A program made the translations under genes and the position numbers. A stretch of DNA of 58,046 bases from the NCBI GenBank assembly GCA_027624235.1, contig JAQBYB010000009.1, positions 1-58,046 of the forward strand. Direction: 5' to 3'. A model generated the notes under the pieces. The model was not told the origin of the DNA, ran no database searches, and saw nothing but the letters and a program-made list of their open reading frames with translations. Positions within the stretch are counted from its first letter, which is position 1; each line of letters starts with the position of its first letter. This DNA is from Pseudomonadota bacterium. GTDB taxonomy: Bacteria > Pseudomonadota > Alphaproteobacteria > Rhodospirillales > Casp-alpha2. Shown one piece after another: positions 1 through 9,325 of the stretch.

Positions 1-21
1 TGCTCTTGTAAACGGTCTTGT

Positions 22-543
22 TTATGTTGGCTTAAGCGGCTTTTTCTCATACTGCCCATGATAACACCTTTTATGGGTTATCTGGTACAGCCCCAAACTA
101 TTTTCCCCGCCGTCCATCCAGATCGTCATCGGGCCGTCATTGACCAAACTAACCGCCATGTGCGAGCGGAATTTTCCGGTCTTCACCGCCACCCCCTCCC
201 CGGCCAGCCGTTGGCAGAGATATTCGTAAAGTCTTTCAGCCGTTTCCGGGTTGGCGGCGGCGGAAAAACCGGGCCGGTTGCCTTTGCGCCAATCGGCGGC
301 CAGGGTGAACTGGCTGATGATCAGGGCCTCGCCGCCGACGTCCAGGATCGACAGATTGGTCTTGCCGTCGCCGTCGGCGAACAGGCGCATCTTGGCGATC
401 TTGCGGGCGAAGTAATCGGCGGCGGCCTCATCGTCGTCCCGTTCGGTGCAGACAAGAACGACCAGCCCTGGTCCGATCGCCGACAGCACCTCCCCCTCCA
501 GGCTGACGCTGGCCTCGGTTACGCGTTGCAACAACGCCCGCAT
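22..543 (-). CDS. dtd: D-aminoacyl-tRNA deacylase
   Basis: The product hydrolyses D-aminoacyl-tRNAs (and Gly-tRNAAla) in the cytosol, a translation quality-control step. The family signatures are visible: an MRALLQRV start, SQFTLAAD near residue 80, a NRPGFSAA segment corresponding to the usual NRPSFS motif, and the VNDGP cis-proline motif near residue 140. The ATG at 543 was chosen because it gives exactly this conserved N terminus; longer upstream readings run into the next gene. At 173 residues it is about 25 longer than most family members, with a basic C-terminal tail after the normal end. It lies 2 bp downstream of the aminotransferase gene on the same strand, so the two are probably cotranscribed although functionally unrelated. 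Confidence 0.93.
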   Translation of the reverse strand: MRALLQRVTEASVSLEGEVLSAIGPGLVVLVCTERDDDEAAADYFARKIAKMRLFADGDGKTNLSILDVGGEALIISQFTLAADWRKGNRPGFSAAANPETAERLYEYLCQRLAGEGVAVKTGKFRSHMAVSLVNDGPMTIWMDGGENSLGLYQITHKRCYHGQYEKKPLKPT

Positions 544-545
544 CT

Positions 546-1856
546 CTAGAGTTCCGCCAGCTTCTCCCGAAGAAGCCCGATGATCTGGTCGATGTGTTCC
601 TTTTCGGCAATAAACGGCGGCGCGACGATGCCGGTATCGCCGGTGAACTTCACGTGCAGGCCGCTCCAGAACAAATCCTTTTGCAACTGGGTGCCGCGCT
701 GGCCCGGTGCGGCGCCGGCGGCGACATCGAAACCGGCGATCAAACCGTAGCCCCGGATATCGGTGACGACGTCCATATCCCTGAGCGAAAATATCTGATC
801 CAGAAAATACGGCGACAACTCGGCGGCACGCTCGAACAGGTTCTCTTTTTCGTAAATTGCCAACGCCGCCAGCCCCGCCGCGCATGCCGTCGGGTGACCG
901 GAATAGGTGTAGCCGTGGAACATCTCGATGGCGCCTTCCGGGCTGGCATTGACGACGGCGTCATAAATCTCATCGCGAACGGCGACCGCCGCCATCGGCA
1001 CGGCGCCGTTGGTCAGCGCCTTGGCCATGGTGATGATATCCGGAGTCACCCCGAACGATTGCGCGGCGAAGGCCTTGCCGGTGCGCCCGAAGCCGCAAAT
1101 GACCTCATCAAAGACCAACAGGATGCCGTGCGCGTCACAGATTTTGCGCAGCCGTTCCAGATACCCCTTCGGCGGCACCAGAACCCCGGTCGATCCGGCG
1201 ATGGGCTCGACAAAACAGGCCGCGATGGTCGAGCCGCCATAGGTTTCCGCCGCACGTTGTAAGTCATCGGCGAGATCGGCGCCGTGTTCGGGCTGGCCCT
1301 TGGCGAAGCGGTTTTCCTCCAGCCAGGTATGGCGCATATGAACGATGCCCGGCATCAAACCGGAAAAGGTCTCACGGTTTTTGACCATACCGGCCAACGA
1401 CGTGCCGCCAATGTTGACGCCGTGATACGCCCTGTCGCGCGACACGAAGCGGGTGCGTTGGCCTTCGCCCCTGGCACGGTGGTACGCCATGGCGATTTTG
1501 AGCGCCGTGTCGATGGCTTCGGAGCCGGAGTTGGTGAAAAAAACATGATCGATGCCGTCCGGCGTCAGCGCGGCCACCTTGGCCGCCAACTCGAACGAGC
1601 CCGGATGACCGGATTGGAACGGCGGCGCAAAATCAATTTCTCGAAGCTGGGCGCTCACCGCGTCGGCGATCTCGGGCCGGCAGTGACCGGCGGCGGAGCA
1701 GAACAACCCCGATGACCCATCCAGAATCTTGCCGCCCTTGTGGTCCCAGTAATACATCCCCTCGCCCTTAACCATCAGCCGGGGATCGGCCTTGAAATCC
1801 CGGTTCGCGGTAAACGGCATCCATTGGTTTTCAAGCGTGTTGGCGGTGTATTGCAT
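546..1856 (-). CDS. tpa: Omega-amino acid (probably taurine):pyruvate aminotransferase
   Basis: This is a fold-type I, class III PLP-dependent aminotransferase of 436 residues, the normal length. Visible motifs are NQWMPFTANR at the N terminus (typical of beta-alanine/omega-amino acid:pyruvate enzymes), TNSGSEA for phosphate binding, DEVICGFGRTG with the cofactor aspartate, and the PLP lysine in TMAKALTNGAVPM near residue 279. By family the gene could equally be called bauA-like. The taurine assignment is inference from context: it diverges from ald, xsc and pta, the remaining enzymes of taurine dissimilation, where it would convert taurine plus pyruvate to sulfoacetaldehyde plus alanine. A GGAGGA ribosome site precedes the ATG at 1856. 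Confidence 0.82.
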   Translation of the reverse strand: MQYTANTLENQWMPFTANRDFKADPRLMVKGEGMYYWDHKGGKILDGSSGLFCSAAGHCRPEIADAVSAQLREIDFAPPFQSGHPGSFELAAKVAALTPDGIDHVFFTNSGSEAIDTALKIAMAYHRARGEGQRTRFVSRDRAYHGVNIGGTSLAGMVKNRETFSGLMPGIVHMRHTWLEENRFAKGQPEHGADLADDLQRAAETYGGSTIAACFVEPIAGSTGVLVPPKGYLERLRKICDAHGILLVFDEVICGFGRTGKAFAAQSFGVTPDIITMAKALTNGAVPMAAVAVRDEIYDAVVNASPEGAIEMFHGYTYSGHPTACAAGLAALAIYEKENLFERAAELSPYFLDQIFSLRDMDVVTDIRGYGLIAGFDVAAGAAPGQRGTQLQKDLFWSGLHVKFTGDTGIVAPPFIAEKEHIDQIIGLLREKLAEL

Positions 1857-1925
1857 GGGGTTCCTCCGGGAGGCTAAGGTATTTTGAGGCGATGATTATG
1901 GCAGGCGTCCCCCAACCGGTCACGC

Positions 1926-1952
1926 CCGCCTTTCGAGGCGGCCCGGCGCGGG
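1926..1952 (+). promoter_or_regulatory. Structured leader upstream of ald
   Basis: Two adjacent perfect hairpins lie in the tpa-ald divergent gap. CCGCCT-TTCG-AGGCGG (1926-1941) has a stable UUCG-type tetraloop, and CCCG-GCG-CGGG follows at 1942-1952. A T6 run follows at 1959-1964 and the ald ribosome site AGGGAGG at 1977-1983. This could be a leader structure or a weak attenuator; the T-run is too far from the stem for a classic terminator. Confidence 0.4.
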
Positions 1953-1991
1953 AGAGTGTTTTTTATGCGTTGGTCCAGGGAGGCCCACACA

Positions 1992-3110
<1,119 letters not shown>

Positions 3111-3196
3111 TGGCCAAGCGTTTAAAACTATAGCCAACAAACAATATTCGGTCGGCCACAAGGGTCTGCGCCGCATGAAACCGGGAAGGTAAGATC

Positions 3197-4972
3197 ATGA
3201 AAATGACGACAGAAGAAGCCTTTGTGAAGGTCTTGCAGATGCATGGCATCGAGCATGCATTCGGCATTATCGGATCGGCGTTCATGCCGATATCAGATCT
3301 TTTCCCAAAAGCCGGCATCACATTTTGGGATGTGGCGCATGAGACTAACGGCGGCCTGATCTGCGACGGCTACACCCGCACGACCGGAAAAATGGGCATG
3401 GCCATCGCCCAGAACGGACCCGGCATCACCGGCTTCGTGACGCCGATCAAGACGGCGTACTGGAATCACACGCCGATGCTGCTGGTCACCCCCCAGGCCG
3501 CCAACAAGACCATCGGCCAGGGCGGCTTTCAGGAAGTCGAACAAATGGCTCTGTTCAAGGACATGGTATGTTATCAGGAAGAAGTGCGCGATGCGTCCCG
3601 GATGGCGGAAGTCCTCAACCGCGTCATCGAAAAGGCGATCCGTGGATCGGCCCCGGCGCAAATCAATGTGCCCCGCGATCTATGGACGCAAGTGATCGAC
3701 ATCAACCTGCCGCAGATCGTGCGGCTGGAACGCCCCGCTGGCGGAACCAAAGCCATTGCAGAAGCGGCAAAATTGTTATCCGAGGCCAAATTTCCGGTCA
3801 TTCTTTCCGGCGCCGGCGTCGTCATCGGGAGCGCGATCCCGGACTGTCAGGCTTTGGCGGAGCGCCTGGATGCGGCGGTGTGCAGCGGCTACCAACACAA
3901 TGACAGTTTCCCCGGCAGCCATCCGCTGGCGGCCGGGCCGCTGGGATACAATGGCTCCAAGGCGGCGATGAAACTCATCGCTCAGGCCGATGTGGTTCTG
4001 GCCCTGGGCACTAGGCTCAATCCGTTCTCAACGCTGCCCGGGTACGGCATCGATTACTGGCCCCAGGACGCCAGCATCATCCAGGTCGATATCAATTCCG
4101 ACCGTATCGGCCTGACTAAAAAAGTTACGGTCGGAATTTGCGGCGACGCCAAAATGGTTGCCAGGCAGATTTTAGCGCAGCTTTCAGACACCGCCGGTGA
4201 CGCCGGGCGCGAAGACCGCAAGGCCACCATCCATCAGGCCAAGTCGGCGTGGCTGCAAACGCTGAGCGGCATGGACCATGAAGACGACGACCCCGGCACC
4301 ACCTGGAACGTCGATTCAAGGGCGCGCGATACCGACCTGATGTCGCCGCGACAAGCCTGGCGCGCCATTCAGGCGGGGTTGCCGAAGGAGGCGATTATTT
4401 CCAGCGATATCGGCAACAACTGCGCTATCGGCAATGCCTACCCGACATTCGAGCAGGGCCGCAAATATCTGGCGCCGGGGCTTTTCGGCCCCTGCGGATA
4501 TGGCTTCCCGTCCATTATCGGCGCCAAGATCGGTTGCCCCGATGTGCCCGTGGTCGGCTTCGCGGGCGATGGTGCGTTCGGCATTTCCATGAACGAGATG
4601 ACATCAGTCGGCCGCGAGGGTTGGCCCGCCGTCACCATGGTCATTTTTCGCAACTTCCAGTGGGGCGCGGAGAAGCGCAACTCCATCCTCTGGTACGACA
4701 ATAATTTTGTCGGCACCGAACTGAACCCGGAACTCAGTTACGCCAAGGTCGCTGAAGGCTGTGGCTTAAAAGGCGTGCAGGTAACGACGCCATCGCAACT
4801 TACCGCCGCGTTGCAAGATGCCTGCAAGGCCCAGGACGATGGCGTGACGACCTTTATCGAGATCGTTCTCAACCAGGAACTGGGCGAGCCGTTCCGGCGC
4901 GATGCGATGACGGCGCCGGTCGAGGTTGCGGGAATAAATCCGGGCGACATGAAGCCGCAACAGCCTACGTAG
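3197..4972 (+). CDS. xsc: Sulfoacetaldehyde acetyltransferase
   Basis: A ThDP-dependent enzyme that cleaves sulfoacetaldehyde with phosphate to acetyl phosphate and sulfite, the C-S bond-breaking step of C2 sulfonate catabolism. The 591-residue length and the diagnostic N-terminal stretch FGIIGSAFMPISDLFP are characteristic of Xsc rather than of acetolactate synthase. The catalytic glutamate lies in AHETNGG near residue 50, and the ThDP/Mg motif begins GDGAFG near residue 456. The ATG at 3197 follows a GGGAAGG ribosome site. The gene is flanked by ald upstream and a phosphate acetyltransferase 24 bp downstream, so a taurine or sulfoacetaldehyde operon is strongly indicated. Confidence 0.95.
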   Translation: MKMTTEEAFVKVLQMHGIEHAFGIIGSAFMPISDLFPKAGITFWDVAHETNGGLICDGYTRTTGKMGMAIAQNGPGITGFVTPIKTAYWNHTPMLLVTPQAANKTIGQGGFQEVEQMALFKDMVCYQEEVRDASRMAEVLNRVIEKAIRGSAPAQINVPRDLWTQVIDINLPQIVRLERPAGGTKAIAEAAKLLSEAKFPVILSGAGVVIGSAIPDCQALAERLDAAVCSGYQHNDSFPGSHPLAAGPLGYNGSKAAMKLIAQADVVLALGTRLNPFSTLPGYGIDYWPQDASIIQVDINSDRIGLTKKVTVGICGDAKMVARQILAQLSDTAGDAGREDRKATIHQAKSAWLQTLSGMDHEDDDPGTTWNVDSRARDTDLMSPRQAWRAIQAGLPKEAIISSDIGNNCAIGNAYPTFEQGRKYLAPGLFGPCGYGFPSIIGAKIGCPDVPVVGFAGDGAFGISMNEMTSVGREGWPAVTMVIFRNFQWGAEKRNSILWYDNNFVGTELNPELSYAKVAEGCGLKGVQVTTPSQLTAALQDACKAQDDGVTTFIEIVLNQELGEPFRRDAMTAPVEVAGINPGDMKPQQPT

Positions 4973-4996
4973 AAGCTGCTCAGGGGGGGCGATCAC

Positions 4997-5935
4997 ATGT
5001 TGAGCGACGCGCCCTATGAGGTTCCACCCTATCTGCTGGCAATGGCGGCCTCCCTGCCCCGTTGCCCCATGGCCATCGCCGGCGCCGACAACGAAGTCAC
5101 CCTCGAAAGCGCCCGCCAGGCCACCGAGGCGGGTGTCATAACCCCGGTGCTGGTCGGCGATCGTGACATCATCCAATCGCTGTCTGGCGTCATCGGTTGG
5201 GACATCACCGGCATAGAAACCATTGACCTGACGGGCGAGCAGGCAATCTCGGACGCGGCGGTATCTCTGGCCGCATCGGGAACCGTCAAGGGCATCATGA
5301 AAGGCCATGTCCACACCGACGCCCTGATGCGGGCCGTTGTCCAACGCGATGCCGGCCTGCGTACTGAACGGCGTATCAGCCACGTTTTTCACATGACCAT
5401 CCCCGGCCGCGATAAGGTGCTGCTGATTACCGATGGCGCGGTCAATGTGGCGCCCACCGTCAACACCCGCATGGATATTATCCGCAATGCCGTCGATATG
5501 GCCCACGGACTTGGCAATCCGGAGCCCAGGGTCGCCATCCTGTCCGGCGCCGAGGTCGTCAATCCGTCGATGCCGTCCAGCGTCGAGGGCGCGGAAATCG
5601 TCCAGCGCGCTCGAAACGGCGAGATCAACAACTGCATCATCGATGGCCCCTTCGCCTTCGATCTGGCGGTTTCGTCCGAGGCCGCCAAAATCAAGGGCAT
5701 CGACGGCCCCGTCGCCGGGCGTGCCGATATCGTCGTCGTCCCCAATATCGAAATGGGAAATGGATTGTTCAAGATGATGGTCTATTTCATGAGCAGTCTG
5801 GCCGCCGGCGTCGTCATGGGCGCCAAGGTGCCGATCGTGCTGACGTCGCGGGCCGACCCGCCGGAGGCCCGCTTCGCGGCGACGCTGATTACCGCCATCC
5901 TTTCCCATAGGGCCGAGACGAATAAGGCGGTATAA
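4997..5935 (+). CDS. pta: Phosphate acetyltransferase (short, Pta/Ptb type)
   Basis: A 312-residue member of the phosphate acetyl/butyryltransferase family without the N-terminal regulatory domains of E. coli Pta. Recognisable segments include PVLVGD, KGIMKGHVHTDALM, LLITDGAVN and the C-terminal GAKVPIVLTSRAD. In this position, 24 bp after xsc, its role should be to convert acetyl phosphate made by Xsc to acetyl-CoA. Short Pta paralogues are a common third member of xsc operons. A phosphate butyryltransferase activity cannot be excluded from sequence alone. The next gene begins 6 bp after its stop, so the operon continues. Confidence 0.88.
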   Translation: MLSDAPYEVPPYLLAMAASLPRCPMAIAGADNEVTLESARQATEAGVITPVLVGDRDIIQSLSGVIGWDITGIETIDLTGEQAISDAAVSLAASGTVKGIMKGHVHTDALMRAVVQRDAGLRTERRISHVFHMTIPGRDKVLLITDGAVNVAPTVNTRMDIIRNAVDMAHGLGNPEPRVAILSGAEVVNPSMPSSVEGAEIVQRARNGEINNCIIDGPFAFDLAVSSEAAKIKGIDGPVAGRADIVVVPNIEMGNGLFKMMVYFMSSLAAGVVMGAKVPIVLTSRADPPEARFAATLITAILSHRAETNKAV

Positions 5936-5941
5936 TAGGCA

Positions 5942-6550
5942 ATGCCGCACAAACAGCCTTACACCGCGATACCTCGATTTTACGACCTGCTGGACCTGCC
6001 CTTCGAATACGGGCGGTATCGTCCGATCCGACGCGTCATGTTTAAGGATGTGGATGGTGTGATTCTGGACGCCGGGGTCGGCACCGGGCGCAACATGGCC
6101 TTTTATCCACCGGATGCGGAAATCACCGGCATCGACCTCAGCCCCGCGATGCTGGCCAGGGCGCGCCAGCGCAAGGCCACCTTAAGCATTGACACGGACC
6201 TGTTTGAGATGGACGTCACCGATACCGATTTTGCCGACGGCCAATTCGATTTTATTATCGCCACGTTTCTGTTTTGCGTGCTTGAGGATGAATACCAACT
6301 ACCGGCGCTCAAGGAACTCCGCCGGGTGTGCAAGGCGGATGGTGAAATCCGTATCCTTGAATATGCCTATTCCAAGAATTCCTGGAGGCGCTTTGTGATG
6401 CATCTGTGGGCCCCTTGGGTGCGGCTGATGTACGGCGCCACTTTCGAGCGCCGTACCGAGCAATATGTGGATGCGGCCGGACTAATCCTGGCTGAAGAAC
6501 GCTTTTTGTACAAAGACATCATCAAGCTTCTGATCCTGCGGCGCCAATAA
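5942..6550 (+). CDS. Class I SAM-dependent methyltransferase
   Basis: A 202-residue methyltransferase with motif I DAGVGTGRNM near residue 40, an acidic residue after beta-2 in ITGIDLSPAML, and the motif-IV-like region FDFIIATFLFCVLED. The size and C-terminal hydrophobic or aromatic patches (HLWAPWVRLMYG) recall UbiE-like and phospholipid N-methyltransferases (PmtA). The substrate cannot be decided. It starts 6 bp after pta, suggesting cotranscription with the taurine genes, although a direct role in sulfonate metabolism is not obvious. Confidence 0.8.
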   Translation: MPHKQPYTAIPRFYDLLDLPFEYGRYRPIRRVMFKDVDGVILDAGVGTGRNMAFYPPDAEITGIDLSPAMLARARQRKATLSIDTDLFEMDVTDTDFADGQFDFIIATFLFCVLEDEYQLPALKELRRVCKADGEIRILEYAYSKNSWRRFVMHLWAPWVRLMYGATFERRTEQYVDAAGLILAEERFLYKDIIKLLILRRQ

Positions 6551-6640
6551 AGCGCCTGCAAAATAGGATTTTTGACCAAAAAACTTTAGTAACTCTTTTT
6601 TTTACCTATTGCCATAGTATTACCGGACTGAGATTCGGTT

Positions 6641-6646
6641 TATAAT
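6641..6646 (+). promoter_or_regulatory. Putative -10 element for the coiled-coil gene
   Basis: A perfect TATAAT occurs in an AT-rich gap (6551-6714), 69 bp upstream of the ATG at 6715. No good -35 is visible at 17 bp spacing (TATTAC at 6618). This is the most likely promoter for the following gene. Confidence 0.4.
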
Positions 6647-6714
6647 CTATTTTCAATGACTTGGGATTACCAAGTTTCACTGGTTCCCGACAAACAAGGA
6701 ACGATTGTCGTGTC

Positions 6715-7578
6715 ATGAACGATTATCTTAACCATGTTAGGTCACTGTCAGACCTGCACAATCTGATCGAACGCGACCTGACCTCGGGCACCGAGGAGGC
6801 GACGAAGCGGCTTTTTGACGACGTCAAAGCCGTCACCGAGAAAATTTCCAAAAACGCCGATGAGATCGTATCCCGCGTTTATGCTGAAACCGAGGCGGCG
6901 GTGGTCAGGTTGACGGCCGAAGCGGAACGCGGCATCGAGGAAATTAAAAAAGACGCGGCCAAAGCCGCCGCCGATCTTGTTCGAGATGCCAAAGGCGGCG
7001 GTGGCTCGAAGGAAGATGCCCGAACCGCCGATAAAATCCTCAAGGACGCCGAAAATGCGACCGCCGAGCTCAACCAAAAAGCCCGGCTTGCCCTTGAGGC
7101 CCTTTCCAAACTGTCGGAGGAGACGGCGTTTAAATTCCAGCGTATCACCGAGGCCGCGATCAGAGAATTAGCCGACGTCGAAAAAGGAGCGGTGAAAAAA
7201 GTCGCCGATGCCGGCAAGAATGCCGCCGCAAAATTCCCGACCTCGGCGAAGGATGGCAGTAAGGACAACGAGGCGCTGCAAAAGGCCAAGCTGGCGGCTG
7301 CGGAAGTCATCAAGGCACTGGCGCAGGCCGCCGATGAGGTGAACCGGGCGACGGCCCAGGCCAACGAAAAAATTCAGAAAGCCTCCGACGAAGCGATTTT
7401 GACCATTAAGAAAGCCTCCAAGAAGGTATCGGCGATGATCAATCAGGCCATTGATGACGCCAACGAAAAAATCTTCCGTACTACCCGCACGGCGATCAAA
7501 GCTGTGGTCGGAGAGGAGAAAGCCGAATTCTTCGATCTGACGCCGCTGAAGGAACGATGGACTAAACGAAAGCCCTAG
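6715..7578 (+). CDS. Ala/Lys/Glu-rich coiled-coil protein
   Basis: A 287-residue, highly charged protein made almost entirely of alanine, lysine, glutamate and aspartate heptad-like repeats (for example KASDEAILTIKKASKK). There are no cysteines, membrane segments or signal peptide. It should form a long amphipathic helix or coiled coil. The composition resembles phasins, LEA/apolipoprotein-like proteins and histone-like tails. No specific family was recognised. The ATG at 6715 is preferred over an upstream TTG at 6661 because a TATAAT lies just upstream and AAGGA precedes the ATG. It is monocistronic, with its own AT-rich upstream region. Confidence 0.7.
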   Translation: MNDYLNHVRSLSDLHNLIERDLTSGTEEATKRLFDDVKAVTEKISKNADEIVSRVYAETEAAVVRLTAEAERGIEEIKKDAAKAAADLVRDAKGGGGSKEDARTADKILKDAENATAELNQKARLALEALSKLSEETAFKFQRITEAAIRELADVEKGAVKKVADAGKNAAAKFPTSAKDGSKDNEALQKAKLAAAEVIKALAQAADEVNRATAQANEKIQKASDEAILTIKKASKKVSAMINQAIDDANEKIFRTTRTAIKAVVGEEKAEFFDLTPLKERWTKRKP

Positions 7579-7671
7579 ACATCTTCCACGACGGCGCCCT
7601 CCTGAGTTACTTTCCTACTTTCCATTCCATGCTATCGCCTTAGACTAGGCCCCAAGGCCAGGGAGGATCGC

Positions 7672-7923
7672 ATGCGACTCAAGGATAAAATCGCCCTCAT
7701 TTTCGGCGCCGGTCAAGCGCTGGGGGAAACGCCGGCCATCGGCAACGGTCGGGCGGTGTCTCTGTTGTTCGCCCGCGAGGGGGCGAAGGTTGTCTGCGTC
7801 GACCGCCGGGCCGATGCCTGGGATGTTACCTATGCGGCATTGTTCATGGCCTCGGACGAGGCCAAATTCATTACCGGCGCGGCGCTGCCTGTTGACGGCG
7901 GTCGCAGTTGCCTGGTCGGATAG
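7672..7923 (+). pseudogene. Short-chain dehydrogenase remnant with internal deletion
   Basis: The 83-codon frame begins like a classical SDR (LKDKIALIFGAG, then GAKVVCVDRRAD). At about codon 48 it jumps directly to the family's C-terminal end (YAALFMASDEAKFITG, then LPVDGG). The central 150-170 residues, including the NAG motif, catalytic Ser and YxxxK, are absent, so it cannot be an active SDR. The junction is in frame, which keeps a short open frame. It sits 16 bp upstream of a carboxymuconolactone decarboxylase-like gene and may once have formed an operon with it. Confidence 0.85.
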
Positions 7924-7939
7924 CAAGGGAAACAAAAGC

Positions 7940-8467
7940 ATGTCACGATTGTCGCAACTCGACCCCGACACGCTGTCGGCCTCCCAAAAAGACATCTTCG
8001 ACAAGATAACCGCCGGGCCCCGTGGCGGCGTCAGGGGGCCGTTCGTGCCGATGTTATTGAGTCCCGGGATCTGCGATTTCGTCCAAGGGCTGGGGGCGTA
8101 TATCAGGTTCGACGGGGCGTTGCCGGGGAAGCTCCGCGAATTGGCCATACTGACGACGGCGCGGTTCTGGGGGGCGAATTACGAATGGAACGCCCATGTT
8201 CCCTTTGCCGAGAAAGAGGGACTAAACCCTGCGATCATTGCGGCCATCGCCGAAGGGAGGACACCCAATTTTACCGACGATAACGAGAAAGCCGTCCATA
8301 CCTTTATCACCGAACTTCATCGTGACCATCACGTCGGTGACGCGACGTTTGCCGCCATCAAAGATACTTTCGGCGACGAAGCGACGCTGGAGCTGACGGC
8401 GGTAGCCGGGTATTACACGCTGATTTCCATGGTTCTCAATACGTTCGAAGTGGCCGCCCCCGAATAA
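7940..8467 (+). CDS. Carboxymuconolactone decarboxylase (CMD/AhpD-like) family protein
   Basis: A 175-residue all-alpha protein of the CMD family. The core reads GKLRELAILTTARFWGANYEWNAH near residues 65-90. There is no CxxC peroxidatic pair as in AhpD, so a decarboxylase or other non-peroxidase role is more likely. The conserved histidine of NAHVPFA is retained. The ATG at 7940 gives the normal family length; the frame upstream overlaps the SDR remnant. The substrate is not predictable. Confidence 0.82.
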   Translation: MSRLSQLDPDTLSASQKDIFDKITAGPRGGVRGPFVPMLLSPGICDFVQGLGAYIRFDGALPGKLRELAILTTARFWGANYEWNAHVPFAEKEGLNPAIIAAIAEGRTPNFTDDNEKAVHTFITELHRDHHVGDATFAAIKDTFGDEATLELTAVAGYYTLISMVLNTFEVAAPE

Positions 8468-8562
8468 TCGCGAACGGCATTTTCAACCTATCCTGGGCCT
8501 TCCTTGCCCGCTACAATGACCCTTCGTTCAATAGGGAAGTTTAAGCTCGAAGGAGTAGCACC

Positions 8563-8997
8563 ATGGATAACGCCATAAGCGTATCGAAAGCGGCAAAACT
8601 GCTCGGGATGAAACGCTCCGAACTGAGCGAACGGCTGTCCGCCGCCGACATCCAGACCTTCGAAGGGTCGGTGGATTTCGAAAAAGTAAAATGCATGGCG
8701 CCGTCCCTCGACCTCTCCGACCCCAAGATTCTGGAACGGGTCAAATACATCCGCGAAAACCTGGCCAAGCCGATCCCCGGCATGCTTGCCGACCACCAGG
8801 GCCAAGACCTGACGGTCGAAGTGCAAAAGCTGACCAAGGATTTGATGATCGAGACACAGACGGCCAATCACTACCGCGACATCATCAACGACCTGGCGGC
8901 AAAACTCGGTGATCTTCAGAAATCCAAGGTACCCGAGCAACAGGAACTGGGCTTCGAGTTGTGCCAGTGGCTGCGCGATAAAATCTGCGCCGAGTAG
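8563..8997 (+). CDS. Small helical protein with MerR-like N-terminal HTH
   Basis: A 144-residue protein preceded by a good AAGGAG site. The first ~45 residues (SVSKAAKLLGMKRSEL, then DFEKVKCM) look like a MerR/excisionase-type winged helix. The rest is predicted helical, with LERVKYIRENLAKP and a C-terminal ELCQWLRDKI. From memory, a similar module occurs at the N terminus of some Fe-S oxidoreductases in related bacteria; here it stands alone, so it may be a single-domain version or a truncated remnant. No function is assigned. Its TAG stop abuts the CTA of the convergent gene with no intervening base. Confidence 0.65.
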   Translation: MDNAISVSKAAKLLGMKRSELSERLSAADIQTFEGSVDFEKVKCMAPSLDLSDPKILERVKYIRENLAKPIPGMLADHQGQDLTVEVQKLTKDLMIETQTANHYRDIINDLAAKLGDLQKSKVPEQQELGFELCQWLRDKICAE

Positions 8998-9162
8998 CTA
9001 CATCTGAACCAGGGCTTCGTCGCGAATTTCCGCGGCCAAGCGGGCGATTTCCACCGGATCGGTAGCGGCTTCGGGGTTTTTCGCCGCCATCACCGTCGCC
9101 GCCGCCTGAATGCACGCCGCCATCAGAACATCAGGGTCATAGCCGATATTTTTGTCCGTCAT
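8998..9162 (-). CDS. Small conserved-looking protein (54 aa)
   Basis: The ATG at 9162 has a strong GGAGGA ribosome site at the proper spacing and gives a 54-residue acidic, alanine-rich helical protein (MTDKNIGYDPDVLMAACIQ, ending DEALVQM). A longer in-frame reading to 9234 lacks such a site. No known family was recognised. Its stop is directly adjacent to the stop of the convergent upstream-coordinate gene. Confidence 0.6.
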   Translation of the reverse strand: MTDKNIGYDPDVLMAACIQAAATVMAAKNPEAATDPVEIARLAAEIRDEALVQM

Positions 9163-9275
9163 GGTGTCCTCCCGTTGCGTGGCTGTCATTGAATATTCAC
9201 TCTGGTACACCCTAACACGCGGCACACAGGTCATAACTTGCCTTTAGTCAATCCCCGGCGCGCCTTGCCAGATAA

Positions 9276-9290
9276 GAACAAAAAAAGAAC
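9276..9290. promoter_or_regulatory. LexA SOS box (alphaproteobacterial type)
   Basis: A perfect direct repeat GAAC-N7-GAAC (GAAC at 9276-9279 and 9287-9290, A7 spacer) is the reverse-complement form of the alphaproteobacterial SOS box GTTC-N7-GTTC. It lies 36 bp upstream of umuD, as expected for LexA control. Confidence 0.85.
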
Positions 9291-9325
9291 ATTGACCCGC
9301 CCGGATTCCAGCGCCATGATGATGC

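Noticed and set aside
4766..5950. Minus-strand frame of nearly 400 codons opposite pta
   Set aside because: Repetitive Asp/Gly/His-rich shadow; pta on the plus strand has family motifs and operon spacing.
7672..7923. A genuine 83-residue small protein
   Set aside because: Its two halves are recognisably the first and last parts of a classical SDR with the catalytic centre missing.
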